A stretch of 64,000 bases of DNA from Siderastrea radians (GCA_964017195.1 OZ024892.1:19037389-19101388), one strand, 5' to 3'; counted from the stretch's first letter, positions 22,691 through 35,020 are shown. Translations and numbers: made by a program. The notes: generated by a model from the sequence alone, not told the origin.

Positions 22691-24219
22691 CAGGGCTCAA
22701 AAAAAGTCCCGTCTGGTCATACAGGACAAGTAGATTTTGAGGTCGGGCAAGTAACTTTTCAAGGTCACTTGCCCAACGGGCAAGTGCACGGGCAAACCCT
22801 CCATCAAATTACATTTTAAAATGAGAAATAATTAAGCACTAACAGCGTACACAACCGTGTAGCAAAGCTGTGAAAATTGCTGAGTTAGATATCAATCTGG
22901 TCTAAGGGCTTTATCAGTTTCAGTTAATTTGTCAGTCATACAATCGCTTAAAATGACTTTTTCTAAAACATTTTGTAAGATGTTCAGTTTTAAAGTGCAT
23001 TAAAGGACTTAAACATTCATCTACAAGTATTACATACAGGTAATAGGTTTTGGCAACAAAAATGGGAATTGGCATAAAACAAAGTTCAGCAAACATTCAA
23101 TGAAAACACTGCTGTAGCTAAAATGGCCTTACTTTCGTGCTTAAACTGGAAAGCCTTTTTCGATTTTTAGACAAAAATCTACTAGCTGTTAAGTAAACAT
23201 ATCATTTATGCATCAGTCTTACAAAGGTTCTTTTTCCCTTATAAGTATACTTTTTTGCGCTGCATACCACACACCATATGCAGACAGAATCGAAGCAAAA
23301 AAGTGGAGTAAACATAAGCTTGAGCTTGCGTTTTATATAAAATTTTGAATGTGTTGCTAATTCGCCTCTTAGAGCAGTTTTCAATTGAGTGTCGAAAGTA
23401 ATGCTGTGTTTGCTTTGGTTTTGCATTACTAGGCTCTTTGATTGGTTAAAAAAACTCGCGCCACTTTCTCAACCAATCAGGCGTAAAACCAAAACCAATC
23501 GTGACTTGCTCGCACGCGTTTTCCCGCGCTTAGCGCCAATTGCTTGTATTTGATTTGATTTCTGATTGGTTCATTTTGTGTTTTGTTCCTGTTGTGATTG
23601 GTCAGAGTAATTGCTTTGGTTTTGGTTTTACGACACTCATTTGAAAACCGCTCTAATCTGTGCTAACTGTAAGTATATATCAAACAATCAAAGGCCAATT
23701 CAGGGTTATATTAATAAATGCAGGAATATTTTCAGGCTTTACATGCTCTGATAGCACGCGATCAAAATCTGCCTAGATCAGACCTCTTTTCACAACAAAT
23801 GTGCATTTTGAACATGGTCTGTTAAACATTTAGATGAATGCTTTACTTAACCATTAACGTCTTCCAAATTTCCTCGAGGATTTCTAATTCAATTAATCCT
23901 CAATCAATACCTACTATTACACGTGCGTTAAAAACAAACCTCTTTTAACTCTGATCCACACAAACTTAGTGCATTCGGTCAGCAAACATTAATGTTACAT
24001 AATACAGAGAAGTAGGGTATCATAAAAAACTCAGGGGAACAGTTCATTATGTAAATGTAAACAATCTCCTACATAATATTACATAGCAAAATGTTCAACA
24101 GAAGGAGAGTGCTCACTCATTAAACACTTTGTGAGATCTTTGTTAATGAGCATGAGAAAGTTTTTTAATGCGGGCAAGTGGGAAATTGGCTCGGGCAAGC
24201 AAGTTTTTGTCGAGCCACG
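22691..24219. mobile_element. hAT-like non-autonomous element
   Basis: The left end CAGGGCTC is inverted relative to the right end GAGCCACG (imperfect). Both ends carry GGGCAAGT/GGGCAAGC-type subterminal repeats (22743-22790 and 24172-24200). The hexamer TGTAGC lies immediately outside both borders (22685-22690 and 24220-24225), consistent with part of an 8-bp hAT target duplication. CAGGG-type ends fit the hAT superfamily. No transposase frame. A second MITE (23370-23655) is nested inside. Confidence 0.55.
23370..23655. mobile_element. Nested MITE with 25-bp TIRs and many CCAAT boxes
   Basis: Left end TAGAGCAGTTTTCAATTGAG and on to 23394, right end 23631-23655 reading CGACACTCATTTGAAAACCG and on; they are inverted with about two mismatches. 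Between them lie at least five ATTGGT/ACCAATC (CCAAT) motifs in both orientations and repeated TTTGGTTTTGG/CCAAAACCAAA segments. Non-coding. Confidence 0.8.
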
Positions 24220-26004
24220 TGTAGCTATTCCTAAAACTGAAAACTGGAATGAAACTAATATTAAACTTCAAGTTACAGTGGTGATCAAGGAATTAGAGTA
24301 AAATCTTCAAGGTACGACTTCACTTCGGGATTAGTCATAGTTCAAAGCGTAGCTGAACAGATTTGCATAGTTCACTGCTGCTTGTAATTTGAACCTTTGG
24401 AATGTAATGCAACCCTCAAAACATCTCGAACCGAACACAAGATTATGTAACCAAGCATTCTAATAGAGACCCATTGAACTTTGCAAGTTTTTTCACGCCT
24501 GGCAGGACTTGAATACATCAAAAATGCAAGAAACAGACGTGTTAGGATATGTTGTCTTTGAAGGAAAGGGAAATGAAGAGCTTTATTTACTTCAGACGCA
24601 ATTTTAATGTCATGCTATAATTAACTGTCACATAGTCATGCTGCTGGGTACCCTGTTTTATGATAACTGAATATGTTGATTCCTTGCTCTGGTGAAGACC
24701 TGTTACATTAACCACAAGTTGTCGGGGAGGGGGGGTGCACAGTCCGCACTGCAGTAGTAGTAGTAGCAGTGGTGTGAAATCCATAGGTTGCCCTCTTGAA
24801 TTTTGTCACATTGCGGAACAAAACGTCATTGTCTCTGCATGCACTGCGTGTCTATGTTTGAACATGTGAGAAAAATGTGATCAGAACATTCCAGAAGAAA
24901 ACGTGACCAGAAAACCACTTTTCTTAATGTAATGTTGCCTTAAAAAACCTGTACTTTGTTATGATAAACCTAACAACCTGATCGTGGAAAATATCAGGAA
25001 GCTCAAAGGTTAACATGGTGACTTAACATTTCTGCACATGTTGTGACCATTTACTTCATGTATGATGAATGTGACAAGATTCCAGTCATAGCAGAAACAT
25101 GGGCATGCAGTGCATGCAGAACCGATGACGTTTTAACTCATGAGTTTGGCTTGGGCAGAGAATGAATCATTATTTTATACCTTGTTTTCGAGCTAGGTCA
25201 CACAGCCAAGACCAGCCATGCTCCACGCATGTTCCGCGTGGAGGACACTTTGTCTCCTACCTCCCCTACTATGCATTTTTCTGCCCTCTAGTGCTGTCAA
25301 TTGTTTAGAAGAGATATAAACCAATCAGAAACTCTCTTTTGCACATATATTTGTGAGTTTTTAAGGAGTAGGGGAAACGCCAAACCTCGTCGCAAGACAC
25401 TTTCAAAACCGAGAAGAACCCTGGGGACGTGGTTGGAGAAAGGCCGCGTTTTGGCCTCCCACTTGGGATCTGTCCTAGATTTTCAAGATGTACTTTTCTT
25501 CTCTTAAACTTAAGATACTTCTATTTAGGAGCTCAAAATGGGAAGAAATCAAGCCAAGGAATAATCAGCCTCTCAAAAGAAGACATGGAGCCCTTTAAAG
25601 CAACGAAAACCCGTTTCGCGTTGAGATTCTTTCGACTTGCAAGAGACCCTGACCTAAAGCCTGTAAAGTTTGCTCTTAAATGAAGAGGCTAGTGGAAAAA
25701 CCTCCTAAGTGACGTTTTTGTTTTTTTTTGTTTTTTTTCGCGTAAAGGTGCTGAATTTTTGCAAGTGGCTTATAATTTAACCAAGAAACATTTCTCCGGG
25801 GTTTTTTTCGCGGATTTCTTCCCCGTTTTCGAGAAAAACGAGGCCAAAAAAACGAGGCGGCTTCCCTTTCCAAAAAACAGAAACAAAAGAAACGCCTAAA
25901 TTCTTTGTCTTTGTAAAACAATGAACGCAACGAAGCGGCACAAAAGACGCTTCGAAATCTGCTATGTATATTTTTAAATTAGCGCGATGTGTCGTTGTTC
26001 CATT

Positions 26005-26085
26005 GATGGCGCAATACGAAGTTGTAGAAGTCTCCCATGGGTTGACAGATCGCTTCGCGACGTCGGTTCGAGTCTGGATACGGTC
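26005..26085 (+). ncRNA. tRNA-like A-box/B-box sequence, possible SINE head or tRNA relic
   Basis: GATGGCGCAATACG resembles a pol III A box (TGGCNNAGTGG-like) and GTCGGTTCGAGTCTGG contains a near-consensus B box (GGTTCGANTCC), followed by a T-rich tract that could terminate pol III. The A-to-B distance is longer than in a standard tRNA, and I could not fold a convincing cloverleaf, so this is a relic or a SINE head at best. Confidence 0.25.
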
Positions 26086-26237
26086 GTAAATTTTCTTTTT
26101 CTTTCTTTTTTTCTTTTTTCTTTTTTTGTTCCGTCTGCTTGCTCAATTCTGGCGGCAAAATCGCAAAGCGGTGCGTTCGAGATGTATCAGTTAAAAAATT
26201 TTACACTATGTTTTCGATCGGGACAAACATGGCACGA

Positions 26238-26299
26238 CTAGTTTTTGACAACTACCGCATAAAAGTATCTACTTTTATGCGGTGGTTGTCAAAAATTAG
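26238..26299. repeat. 30-bp hairpin with 2-bp loop
   Basis: CTAGTTTTTGACAACTACCG and on (26238-26267) pairs with 26270-26299, two mismatches in 30, spacer TC. A tight, nearly perfect palindrome, possibly a minimal fold-back element. Confidence 0.85.
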
Positions 26300-27041
26300 C
26301 TCATCTGAGCAAGTTGACATTTTCGGCTAAACGTACCATTAATTCGCTCGTGCAGTCGTTTTACTGCTAGATTAAATCGGGGCAAATTCATAGTACCGCA
26401 AGCATTCGGACAGTCAACATTTACAGCGAAAGATTCTGTTAAGTTGCTGAGATCTTTGTTGACATTGTTGCTTTTTCTATGTGCAGTTTGAACCGCCTAC
26501 ATTTCAGAGAGCGAAATAAATAATCTGAAAGGCGGTTCAAGATAATCAGCGAGAGTGCGCGCCATAGTACGCAAGACTATTTTAGCGTGACATCACGAGT
26601 AGCGACAAAGGGTAGCAACCATTCCGTTTTTCGTGCAAAAATGTCAGAAGTGACGGTTTGGTTCAATTTTTGTTCTCAAAATTACCTCATGTTTTGTATG
26701 TATGTTTCAATTTGGTCAAAGAACGCTGACCTGAGTTTTCCCTCGGGTTTGCGCTTTGCAAGAAGAACAAGGTCTGAAATTCAGCTGGCTTCGTTTGCAA
26801 AAGAAACTCAAACCGTAATCAAATTAGTACTGTAAAAGAGTGAACACAATGAAGCAGTCCGTGCGGGAAAATCTTCACGTTGGAAGCCATTCTTGTGATT
26901 ACCAACAACTCTTCAAGGTGATGCCGCGAAAGCACTCATTTAAACGGCACTCATTTAAACCCTCACCTGGATGGTGAAACGTTTATTACAAACAAACAAA
27001 AGTGCAAAAGACAACTGAAGAGATAATTCACAGGCTTGAAG

Positions 27042-27295
27042 ATGTCAGATGGTGTTCTGGCACAGCAAGAACAGAAGCGGAACTCTTTGCAGCTCCTGGT
27101 TTTCTTGATCTTGGTGTTGTTGGTCTTGTTGTTCCTTGTTCTGGAGCCGAAAAATTCGCAACGCAGAAAAACGGTGACAGTGCAGCCTAGTGTCTGGCAA
27201 ATTGTTCAGGAAAGTGGAAAATTTTCCTTTGAACGAGGACAAGGATTAACCATTTATTTTAAAGTTTGTTTAGGAGGGAGGCATTGGCCTCCCAG
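27042..27295 (+). CDS. Candidate first coding exon, single-pass membrane protein
   Basis: From the ATG at 27042 the frame reads MSDGVLAQQEQKRNSLQ, then an uninterrupted hydrophobic stretch (about residues 18-35, LLVFLILVLLVLLFLVL), then EPKNSQRRKTVTVQPSVW and about 45 further residues, ending at a consensus donor CCCAG|GTAAGG in phase 2. A short polar N-terminus, one membrane span and a basic flank would make a type II signal-anchor protein. No downstream exon was found before the tandem array at 27.6 kb. The hydrophobic stretch is encoded by a TTGTTCTTGTT-like simple repeat, so chance cannot be excluded. Family not recognised. Confidence 0.35.
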
Positions 27296-27595
27296 GTAAG
27301 GCCAAATAAGTCAGCCGGCGGGCAGGGTAGTCCACAACTTTTCAAGTAGCGGGCCAAAATTTCTAAGTAGCCAGATAGCGATTATCGAGCGCCGAAGGCG
27401 ATCCTTTTTAGGGGGGTCTGGGAGCATGTCTCCCCAAGGAAACTTTTAGATTTTAAGTCCCCAGAAACGGAATTTCCTAGATTCTGAGCACTAATTTCTA
27501 GTTATGTCAGTTCCAAAAGTAATCGTAACTTTTTACTTCTATTTGTATAAACTCATGCCTTCAGTGGTTTTCTACATGTAATTCCCAAAACTCAA

Positions 27596-28910
27596 CATGA
27601 ACATGAATCAAACATGATTCGCGTACTCTATTCGGCACGCACTACAATCCCTATTTGTTTTACTGTTTTTCCCTTAGATATGCCTATTAATCACTTGGTT
27701 AGCCAAGCATCATTCGCGTACTCTATTCTGCACGCACTACAATCCCTATTTGTTTTACTTTTTTTCCCGTAGATATGCCAATTAATCACTTGGTTAGACA
27801 AGCATTATTCTCGTACTTTATTCGGTACGCACTACAATCCCTATTTGTTTTACCGTTTTTTCCGTTAGATTTGCCTATCAATCTTGGTTAGACAAGCATT
27901 ATTCTCGTACTCTATTCGGCACGCACTACAATCCCTATTTGTTTTACTTTTTTTCCCGTAGATATGCCAATTAATCACTTGGTTAGACAAGCATTATTCT
28001 CGTACTTTATTCGGTACGCACTACAATCCCTATTTGTTTTACCATTTTTTTAGTTAGATTTGCCCATCAATCACTTGGTTAGACAAGCATTATTCTCATA
28101 CTCTCTTCGGCACGCACTACAATCCCTATTTGTTTTACTTTTTTTCCCGTAGATATGCCTATTAATCACTTGGTTAGACAAGCATTATTCTCATACTCTA
28201 TTCGGCATGCACTACAATCCCTATTTGTTTTACTTTTTTTCCCTTGGATATGAAAATTAATCACTTGGTTAGCCAAGCATCATTCTCGTACTCTATTCTT
28301 CACGCACTACAATCCCTATTTGTTTTAGTGTTTTTCCCACAGATATGCCTATTAATCACTTGGTTAATTAGCCAAGCATCATTCTCGTACTCTATTCGGC
28401 ACGCACTACAATCCCTATTTGTTTTACTGTTTTGCCCTTAGATATGCCTATTAATCACTTGGTTAGCGACGCATCATTCTCGTACTCTATTCTGCACGCA
28501 CTACAACCCCTATTTGTTTTACTTTTTTCCCGTAGATATGCCTATTAATCACTTGATTAGACAAGCATTATTCTTGTACTTTATTCGGCACACACTACAA
28601 TCCCTATTTGTTTTACCTTTTTTCCGTTAGATTTGCCTATTAATCACTTGGCTAGACAAGCACCATTCTCGTTCTCTATTCGGCACGAGAACACCATTTT
28701 TCAGTGTGTCTATTAGGGTAGACAAACATCATTCACGTACTCTAATTGGCACGCAATATGATCTGCCTATTAAACACTTGGTTAGAGAAGCATCATTCTC
28801 GTATTCTATTTGGTACGCTTTGGGATCTGTCTGTTACCGTTAGGGTAGACAAGCATCATTCTCTATTCTGCACGAAGCACTACACTTTTCTTTCCTTTAG
28901 ATCTGACTAT
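27596..28910 (+). repeat. Tandem array, unit about 95 bp, 11 good copies plus degenerate copies
   Basis: The marker ACTACAATCC recurs at 27641, 27736, 27831, 27925, 28020, 28116, 28211, 28306, 28405, 28500 and 28594, spacings 94-96 bp with one of 99 due to a 4-bp insertion. Each unit has the order TTAATCACTTGGTTAG, a CATTATTCTCGTACTCTATT segment, CGGCACGCACTACAATCCCT, ATTTGTTTTAC, and a pyrimidine tract ending in TAG. After 28670 three or four units become degenerate and the array fades at about 28910. Open frames in it are by-products of repetition. Confidence 0.95.
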
Positions 28911-29532
28911 TAACCTGTGTAACTTTGTAACAAGTGATTCTTTTAAGCCTGGAGTACACGTTCTCGCTTTCAAGTTCCCGGAGGAGGTTCCATGCGAACT
29001 GTACAGTTGTCAACCTTTGCTTACACTTGCTCATCCGAGATCCGAAACTCTTAATTTTGCAGATATTTTAAAACGCTCTGTCGCTGGCGGGATCAATATG
29101 TAAGCACATCGGGTTTATTTTGGTTGCACTGTATCAAGCATGTCAAGGGTATGCGTGACATGGTTTTTAAGATCGAGTGACAATTGTACACACCGTCAGG
29201 GTGAATGCGGGAATACATAATAGAAACTGCCAACGCGTTTGATTTTGTAGTTGTGTGGTTGATTGCCGCCTAAGCTTTTCATCTCTTTTCTTTTGATGGG
29301 TGGGTTTGCCCGATACTGGGGAGAAATAAGCTGGCTCATTTTAAAAATGTAGAAAGCGTGCGTTGGATGACAATGTGAGACTAAACTACTTCCTGCTGAG
29401 ACAGATATTGCACAATGAGTCATAATTTATGCGTCGTACTCTTTTGGGCACTGTACTCTATTCGGCATTTTACAGGCCCCCCGACCCCCAAGACATGCCG
29501 GGAGATAGCGGACATTTAACCAGGAGTTAAGC

Positions 29533-32206
29533 TTAAGGTGGCTCGAAACAGTTTTGTTGGGCGCGCGCAGACTGGGTTCCAATTTACCCGTGAGACTCAA
29601 AAAGGGAACAAACAAAAATGGCGTTGCGCTCTCGTCTGGATTTAATATTTTGCGCCGGTCTTTTCAAAGCTGCGTGTAGGCAACTTGGTTCTGTCAGGAA
29701 GAACTGAAAACGACTGGAACTTACGTGACAATTCACTTGAATCATGTCCTCTTCAATGTTATCAACGCGATCGTCAACTCAGCTGCAGTAAGCTTATATT
29801 CAGAGGCTGTGCAACTGAACTGTGCTAGAGAGGACGGTGACTTCAAAACTCTATCATCACCAGTGAAATAGTATAAAGGCCCTAGAATAGTCGCCTTTTT
29901 ACCAAGTTTCTTTCACTGGCTGTTTTGACCACGGAAGCATTTTCTTCGTCCAGGTCGCAGGAAAAAAGTCTGGCACCGTTTCTGTGCCAGGGCAAATTTT
30001 TCACGAACTCCGATTCGCGTTTCTGAGAAAACATTCCCATTTAGAAAAAAGACATAAAAAACACACACACACACGTTTATTGTGTTGTTAGCAAAAACAA
30101 TGTAGACTACAGTGAAAGGTGTTTATTGTCTTCACATCATGAAATAACAGGGAAAGAATTTAAAAGAAAAAATTAGTGTAGCAAAACTTGCAGTGGGCGA
30201 AAGAAACACTTGTGAAACAGACAGATTTTGACTCAATAAAGAGAGTTATTCATGTCGAAATGTTGACTAACCAGCTGCTACAAAGAAAATATTACAAACA
30301 ATCACGTGAAAGATTCGCTTTCTATTTTGCTGAAGTGGTAGTTTCAATCTCAGTTTCACCGTAAATCTATTTTATACTTGCGAAACAAAATTAAAAAGCT
30401 TACAAGAGAATTTCAAAACAATTCACCGCGCGCTATATTTTTATCCGCAGTCGGCTCGCTAAAAACAAGTTAGTTTTTTTCGAGGTAGTTTTCTGGGAAA
30501 TACTCCACATTTCTGGATAAAACAAGTGTTCTCTTATTTGCTTAATGAAGTGATAGTGTGATAGTTTGGTGGTAATACGTTTTTTTTCCGTAATGCAAAG
30601 AAAAAACCTACATGTAGAATAATTTCAAAACACTTACCGCGCGCTATGTTTTGTAAATTCGTTTGGTACGAATTACTCCAAATGTTCGGATAAAAGAATT
30701 GGTTTCTATCTTGTCAAACTGGTAATATTGATAATTTGACTTTTATTGGTTTTTCCTGGGGCTTAAATTGAGTTTTGATCGACAGCAATAGGAAATCAGT
30801 CGAATAAGTTTCATCAACAGAAAATTCTTGACAACATTGACACTTCTCAAAGATCATCAAAGATAGTTTTTTCCTCGTTTGAATACATACCTCTACATAA
30901 GGGACTTCTTCAAGGTATTGTTTTTATAGTCGGAAAATAATGTTGTCTTTTTGTTAATTCTGTCTTTGTGCTCCTGTAAAACACGACATATAACCCAAAG
31001 TGGTGTCCATGTACTCGTTGCTCAATCCTGAACTCCGTTGAAGGAAAACCCTTCCTGATTGCAGTATTTTTGAAACTCCGTTGTTTTCAATAAAGATTTT
31101 CAAGCACATTCCACTTTGGTAGACGTTCTTGCTCTCCATCGCATACGTTTCCAATCCTCGTTTAGGTTAAGAATCGTTGACTTGTAAATAATTGTACAGT
31201 GGTATAAACAGTAACCTAAAATCGACCACCGCTTTCGAAAACATGATATTTGTGAACGAACGCTGCGAACGTTTGCAAACATTTAGAGATAAGTTGTTTT
31301 CACGGAGTTCAAATGGGCTCTTCAGGTAGACGATAAATCAAAACAAGTACAGAAAGCAGCCTGTCTTACCAGGATTAAGACAATCTTTGTTTCCAAGATG
31401 TAAAAGAAGCATTAGTCGCCATTCTGAACGAAGTGCCGATGAATTCACTTGAGAAAGAATCAATCTGCACGAGGAGGAAAACATTCCTCTATATTTGGTG
31501 CCAATGATCCAAAGATTTGAAAACAAATGAAGTAATGTTCTTCGACAAGCACCGATCCACCCAAAACGTCACCTTTTTAAACATAAAGAAAGTCATCAGG
31601 GCGAAAGAAACGCCTAACGAAATAAACCTGGAATAAACAGACTCGAAACCGCGTGCGGAGAGTGGCGTGACAATTTCTGCACATGCGCAATTGCCTATCT
31701 TGTCGTGTCGAAATTTTCAAAATTTTGTAACTTGGGAAGAACATAATTCCGCTTCCGCTCGGTAAATTTCTTTGATTTTTTGCATGTAAACTCTTAAATG
31801 GCCAAAGAGTTTTTCAAGCGAGATTAAAAAAATTCTGTCGGACGAAAGAAAAGTTAAAGGTAAATTCGAAAAAAAGCGTTTTTTGCTGAAAGTTTCCGAC
31901 AGAATTTTCTTAAACTTAATCCTTTGGTAGCTTATTAGAATCAAAGGCCGTATGCAAAATTAAAAGAAATTTCACCGTCAAATTTTCAAGCAAACCCAGG
32001 ATATCTCTATTTTGTGGTCATACTTCGAAACCCAACTGCGTTGCCATGGCAACAAATTTCTTAAGGAATCTACAAAAAATTGATACTTTGATATTATCAT
32101 TATATTGGGGCAAAATGTGATCACGATTTGCCAACTCTAACCTAAATATTTTAACTCCTAAATATAATGCATCGAAAAAAACAGAAACCCTTTCGAGCCA
32201 CCTTAA
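29533..32206. mobile_element. TTAA-bounded element, copy B (or two end fragments)
   Basis: Left end TTAAGGTGGCTCGAAACAGT; right end is the complement of TTAAGGTGGCTCGAAAGGGT. The ends are inverted and match copies A and C. The 2.67-kb interior is AT-rich with an (AC)n run at 30060-30075, and an inverted pair of ATTCTGTCGG segments near 31832-31900; no transposase domain was recognised. It may be one element or two separated termini. Confidence 0.5.
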
Positions 32207-33038
32207 ATTAACAAAAGGTCTGTTTAACCGGGGGCCATTGAGAGATGATTTAACAGCGCGCATCATCGAAAGTGGGGACAACAGCGGGGATTTAACATGA
32301 AGATAATGTAATATGACTTTCCAGACTGAGCTCGTTCCCATTACATAACGCATTTTTCAAGTCCCTTGGCACTCCGTTACACGCAACTTCCACTAAACTT
32401 AAGCTTATACATGTTGACCCGACGTCAACAAAGTGAATGGTGGACAAATACCTTCAACATTTCTTCTTTAGATGGTACAATCATCTTCATAAATAACCAC
32501 GCCAGGCCTAGGCCACCAGCAGTAAGTCCTGAACTTAGCAAAAGCCTATAAGTTTTATCGCTGATCGGCATCTCTCCTGTCCGTCCGCTCGAACTTTCCC
32601 GTGGAGGGTCCGCGTAGTGAATCTGAGGGGAATCCCGACCAGCGGATGGTCGCTAGGACGGTAAGGACGCGGTGTAACTTTCATGTAGAGGATTGACCCG
32701 CGCTCCGTGCACGTGGCTGTCGCTTCGCGCTCGCGATTCCCCGTTTCCCTCCTGATTTGTCAGATTTGTTGCCTGCCACACAGGCCAAATCAACGAGGGA
32801 CAACCCAACTTCACATGGCTGTAAACATATACACAGCACTATTATACCTGCCAACTCTCACGCATTATGCGTGAGTCTCACGCCTGTGGATCAAAGACAT
32901 CGATCTCACGCATCGAGGACAATTCTCACGCCTGACTCACAAATCCGGACAACTTGTTTAAATTTTATTCAATTCCCTTCCTCTTCCCGACTTATCTAGG
33001 AAGATCGAAGGGCCTTTCCTCGCAGGGTATCCAATAAA
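32207..33038. other. Intergenic, repeat-like pieces
   Basis: Contains a cluster of CTCACGC motifs (32856-32940, at least six, both orientations), which folds into short hairpins and looks like a dispersed repeat. GC-rich sequence at 32570-32740 has no recognisable gene. Confidence 0.35.
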
Positions 33039-33228
33039 GAGGCCCTGTTAGGGGGGGTCTGAATAATCCATAATTCTGGGTAAAATTTGGAAATAATCCG
33101 TATCCCAATTTTCTAACTCCCAAGTATATCCCTAAAATAAAATTCTAAAATAATCTACATTTAGTAACCCCTAATTACCATTTTATGTCAAATGAATAAT
33201 AAATGAATGAATGATAAGAACAAGTAGC

Positions 33229-33395
33229 AGCCTCGCCATTTTTAAACAGCAACTGAAAACATTTCTTTTTAAGAAAGCTTTTAATTTATGAATAATTGTA
33301 ACTTGTGTAAAGCGCTTTTGAATATATTTATATGGTATTAGCGTTTATATATAAATTGATCCTTCTTGTTATTATTATTACTTAGGTACTGTATG
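33229..33395 (+). mobile_element. 3' end of a CR1/L2-type non-LTR retrotransposon
   Basis: The frame SLAIFKQQLKTFLFKKAFNL followed by TGA is the characteristic extreme C-terminus of CR1/L2-clade reverse transcriptases. It is followed by a short 3' untranslated tail with the GTAAAGCGCTTTTGAATAT motif and a TTATTATTATTA microsatellite end, as expected for these LINEs. Only the 3' end is present; 5' truncation is usual for LINE copies. Confidence 0.6.
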
Positions 33396-33659
33396 TCAGG
33401 TATGTCAAGGGTTGCATTTCCATACCCCTGATGAAACGTGGGGGTGGTTACTGAGGCTGTGCTGTTAAAAAGAGTGACGGGCCTGGGCGACTCCCACGCA
33501 CATGTTTTGGTTTTAAAATGGCTTTAAAATTTAAGCCAGTGGTGGTAACTGTAGTTTTGATTTGATCCTCTTTGTAGTGTTTAAAAGAGTTATGGGCCTG
33601 CGCGACTCCTACGCGCGTGTTTTAGCCTTTCTAGAGTTTTGCTCGACTCATGAGTATAA

Positions 33660-35020
33660 GGGAATGCCCTCTTTTGTATGATATTAGGGGCTGTTCCTTG
33701 AAAATGGTGTTAAGAAATGGTTTGCTGTTTTATAAAATGCCAGCTGTTCATGAGTATTGGTTTTAAGTTCGGCACTGCTGGGTGATATTGCGTTACAAAG
33801 GGCAAGATTTTCGTGCTTTGTTTTTGTCAGAGCGCTTGATTTCTGTCTTTAAAAAGTAACTTCTGAGAGGGTTATTTGATTTAAGTTCTCTGGTTATCCT
33901 CTATCAGGAAGATGTGTTTTGAAGTTTGTGATGCTCTCTTCAAAAAGTGTTTAGTTCTGAGTAGTCTTAGAGCCTCTCCTTTGATGAAGCCTTTTTTTTT
34001 ACTCCGGATGGAAGGAAGGATGAAAAATGGGTGTACTGAAATGTTTCAGTGGGTGCGCACTGAAACGGTTTTAAATCTTTCGCCTTTGTAAACAGTAGTG
34101 CCCAAGAAGTTTGTTTCTGTTTCGGATACTAGTTTGATGGTGTTTGTTAAACTGAACTGCGTAATCTCTTCTCTGGTTGTGTCCCAACCAGAGAAGAGAT
34201 TACACAGTTCAGTGAGGTAGAAGATGTCATTGAATCGTTTCCAGACGAGCGGTTTTTAAGTGCCATGATTTAAGATCTCTGTTTCTACCTTAACCATGAA
34301 AATATTAGCGAACGCAACTGCCATTTTGGTGTCCATGGTAGTTCCATGTATTTGTAGGTAGTTTTCTTCATTAAATTGGAAGGAGTTCTCCGCTAAGATA
34401 AGTATGAGCACTCTTTGCTGTAGTCGGGTAGGGATAGGAGGTTCAATTTTGTTGAAGTTTTTTTATGCGTTGCACACTATGTATTTTATATAAGCTCGTA
34501 AAATCCCATGGAAACAAGGATTGTGTTTTCTGGAACCTTCGTTTTTTCTAAGAAATTGATGAAGTCCGTTGTATCTTTCAGATATGACTTTTGTTGTTGT
34601 GCTATAGGCTGAAGGTTAGTTATAGGTTAGTAGGTTAGTTTCTTTGTTGCAACTGGGCCGTCACTCCCTGATACAATAGGTCTCCCGACTGGGGTCGTTT
34701 GTGTATCTTTGTTAGGGTGTAGAATATTGGAATATGGGGCGGTTCTGGTGTTTGACAAAGCCATGTTTTGGTCATTTCATCTGTGTGGTTTCCCAGATAT
34801 AGTACGCTAATAAGATGTTGAACTCTTTCACTTTGGATTGTTTCCTCTACCATAGGATTCACAAGAGGGCTTGACCTTCTTTAATTTACCCTCAATGTTT
34901 TTAACCCAGTACAGTTGTAGTTTGTTAGCCTTTGTAAGGTTAACGTCTGTGTCACGTTTTAGGCCTTTAAGTGCTTCACGTTCAGCGGGATTAAGATAAG
35001 CCTTTGGCTTGGAATTTTGA
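33660..35020 (-). pseudogene. Degraded Penelope-like reverse transcriptase
   Basis: Read on the minus strand with several frame changes and stops, the segments follow the order of the Penelope-like RT: KPKAYLNPAEREALKGLK (about 34.99 kb), IPIFYTLTKIHKRPQSGD (34.7 kb; the P-x-FYxLxKIHKP motif), LKDTTDFINFLEKTKVPENT (34.55 kb), EENYLQIHGTTMDTKMAVAF-like GT.MGTKMAVAFANIF segment (34.35 kb), RTHFKPTETFQYTHF with KKGFIKGEALRLLRT (33.95-34.06 kb), and ILPFVTQYHPAVPNLKPIL (33.8 kb). A GIY-YIG endonuclease was not recognised beyond this. The SMDVTSLYT-type core is missing or scrambled around 34.45-34.55 kb. Clearly non-functional. Confidence 0.8.
34153..34211. repeat. 27-bp hairpin inside the reverse transcriptase remnant
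   Basis: TGAACTGCGTAATCTCTTCT and on (34153-34179) pairs with 34185-34211 with one mismatch and a 5-bp loop. It is an inverted duplication within degraded coding sequence. Confidence 0.85.

Larger units (their letters stand above)
24226..27041. other. Intergenic with small hairpins
   Basis: No gene called. Acceptor-flanked plus-strand sequence at 25531-25683 reads GAQNGKKSSQGIISLSKEDM onward to a stop and is a weak exon candidate. A CTTTTT-rich tract lies at 26095-26130. Two hairpins lie at 26238-26299 and about 26488-26540. A TAG/CAG-trinucleotide run is at about 24755-24772. Confidence 0.35.

Noticed and set aside
28244..28441. 65-codon frame in the tandem array
   Set aside because: Its peptide repeats itself at the unit length; a by-product of the 95-bp repeat.
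27596..28910. CRISPR-like array
   Set aside because: The 95-bp units repeat along their whole length without unique spacers, and the genome is eukaryotic.
34635..34862. Separate small gene with TLTKIHK motif
   Set aside because: It is one piece of the degraded Penelope-like reverse transcriptase, not a gene on its own.
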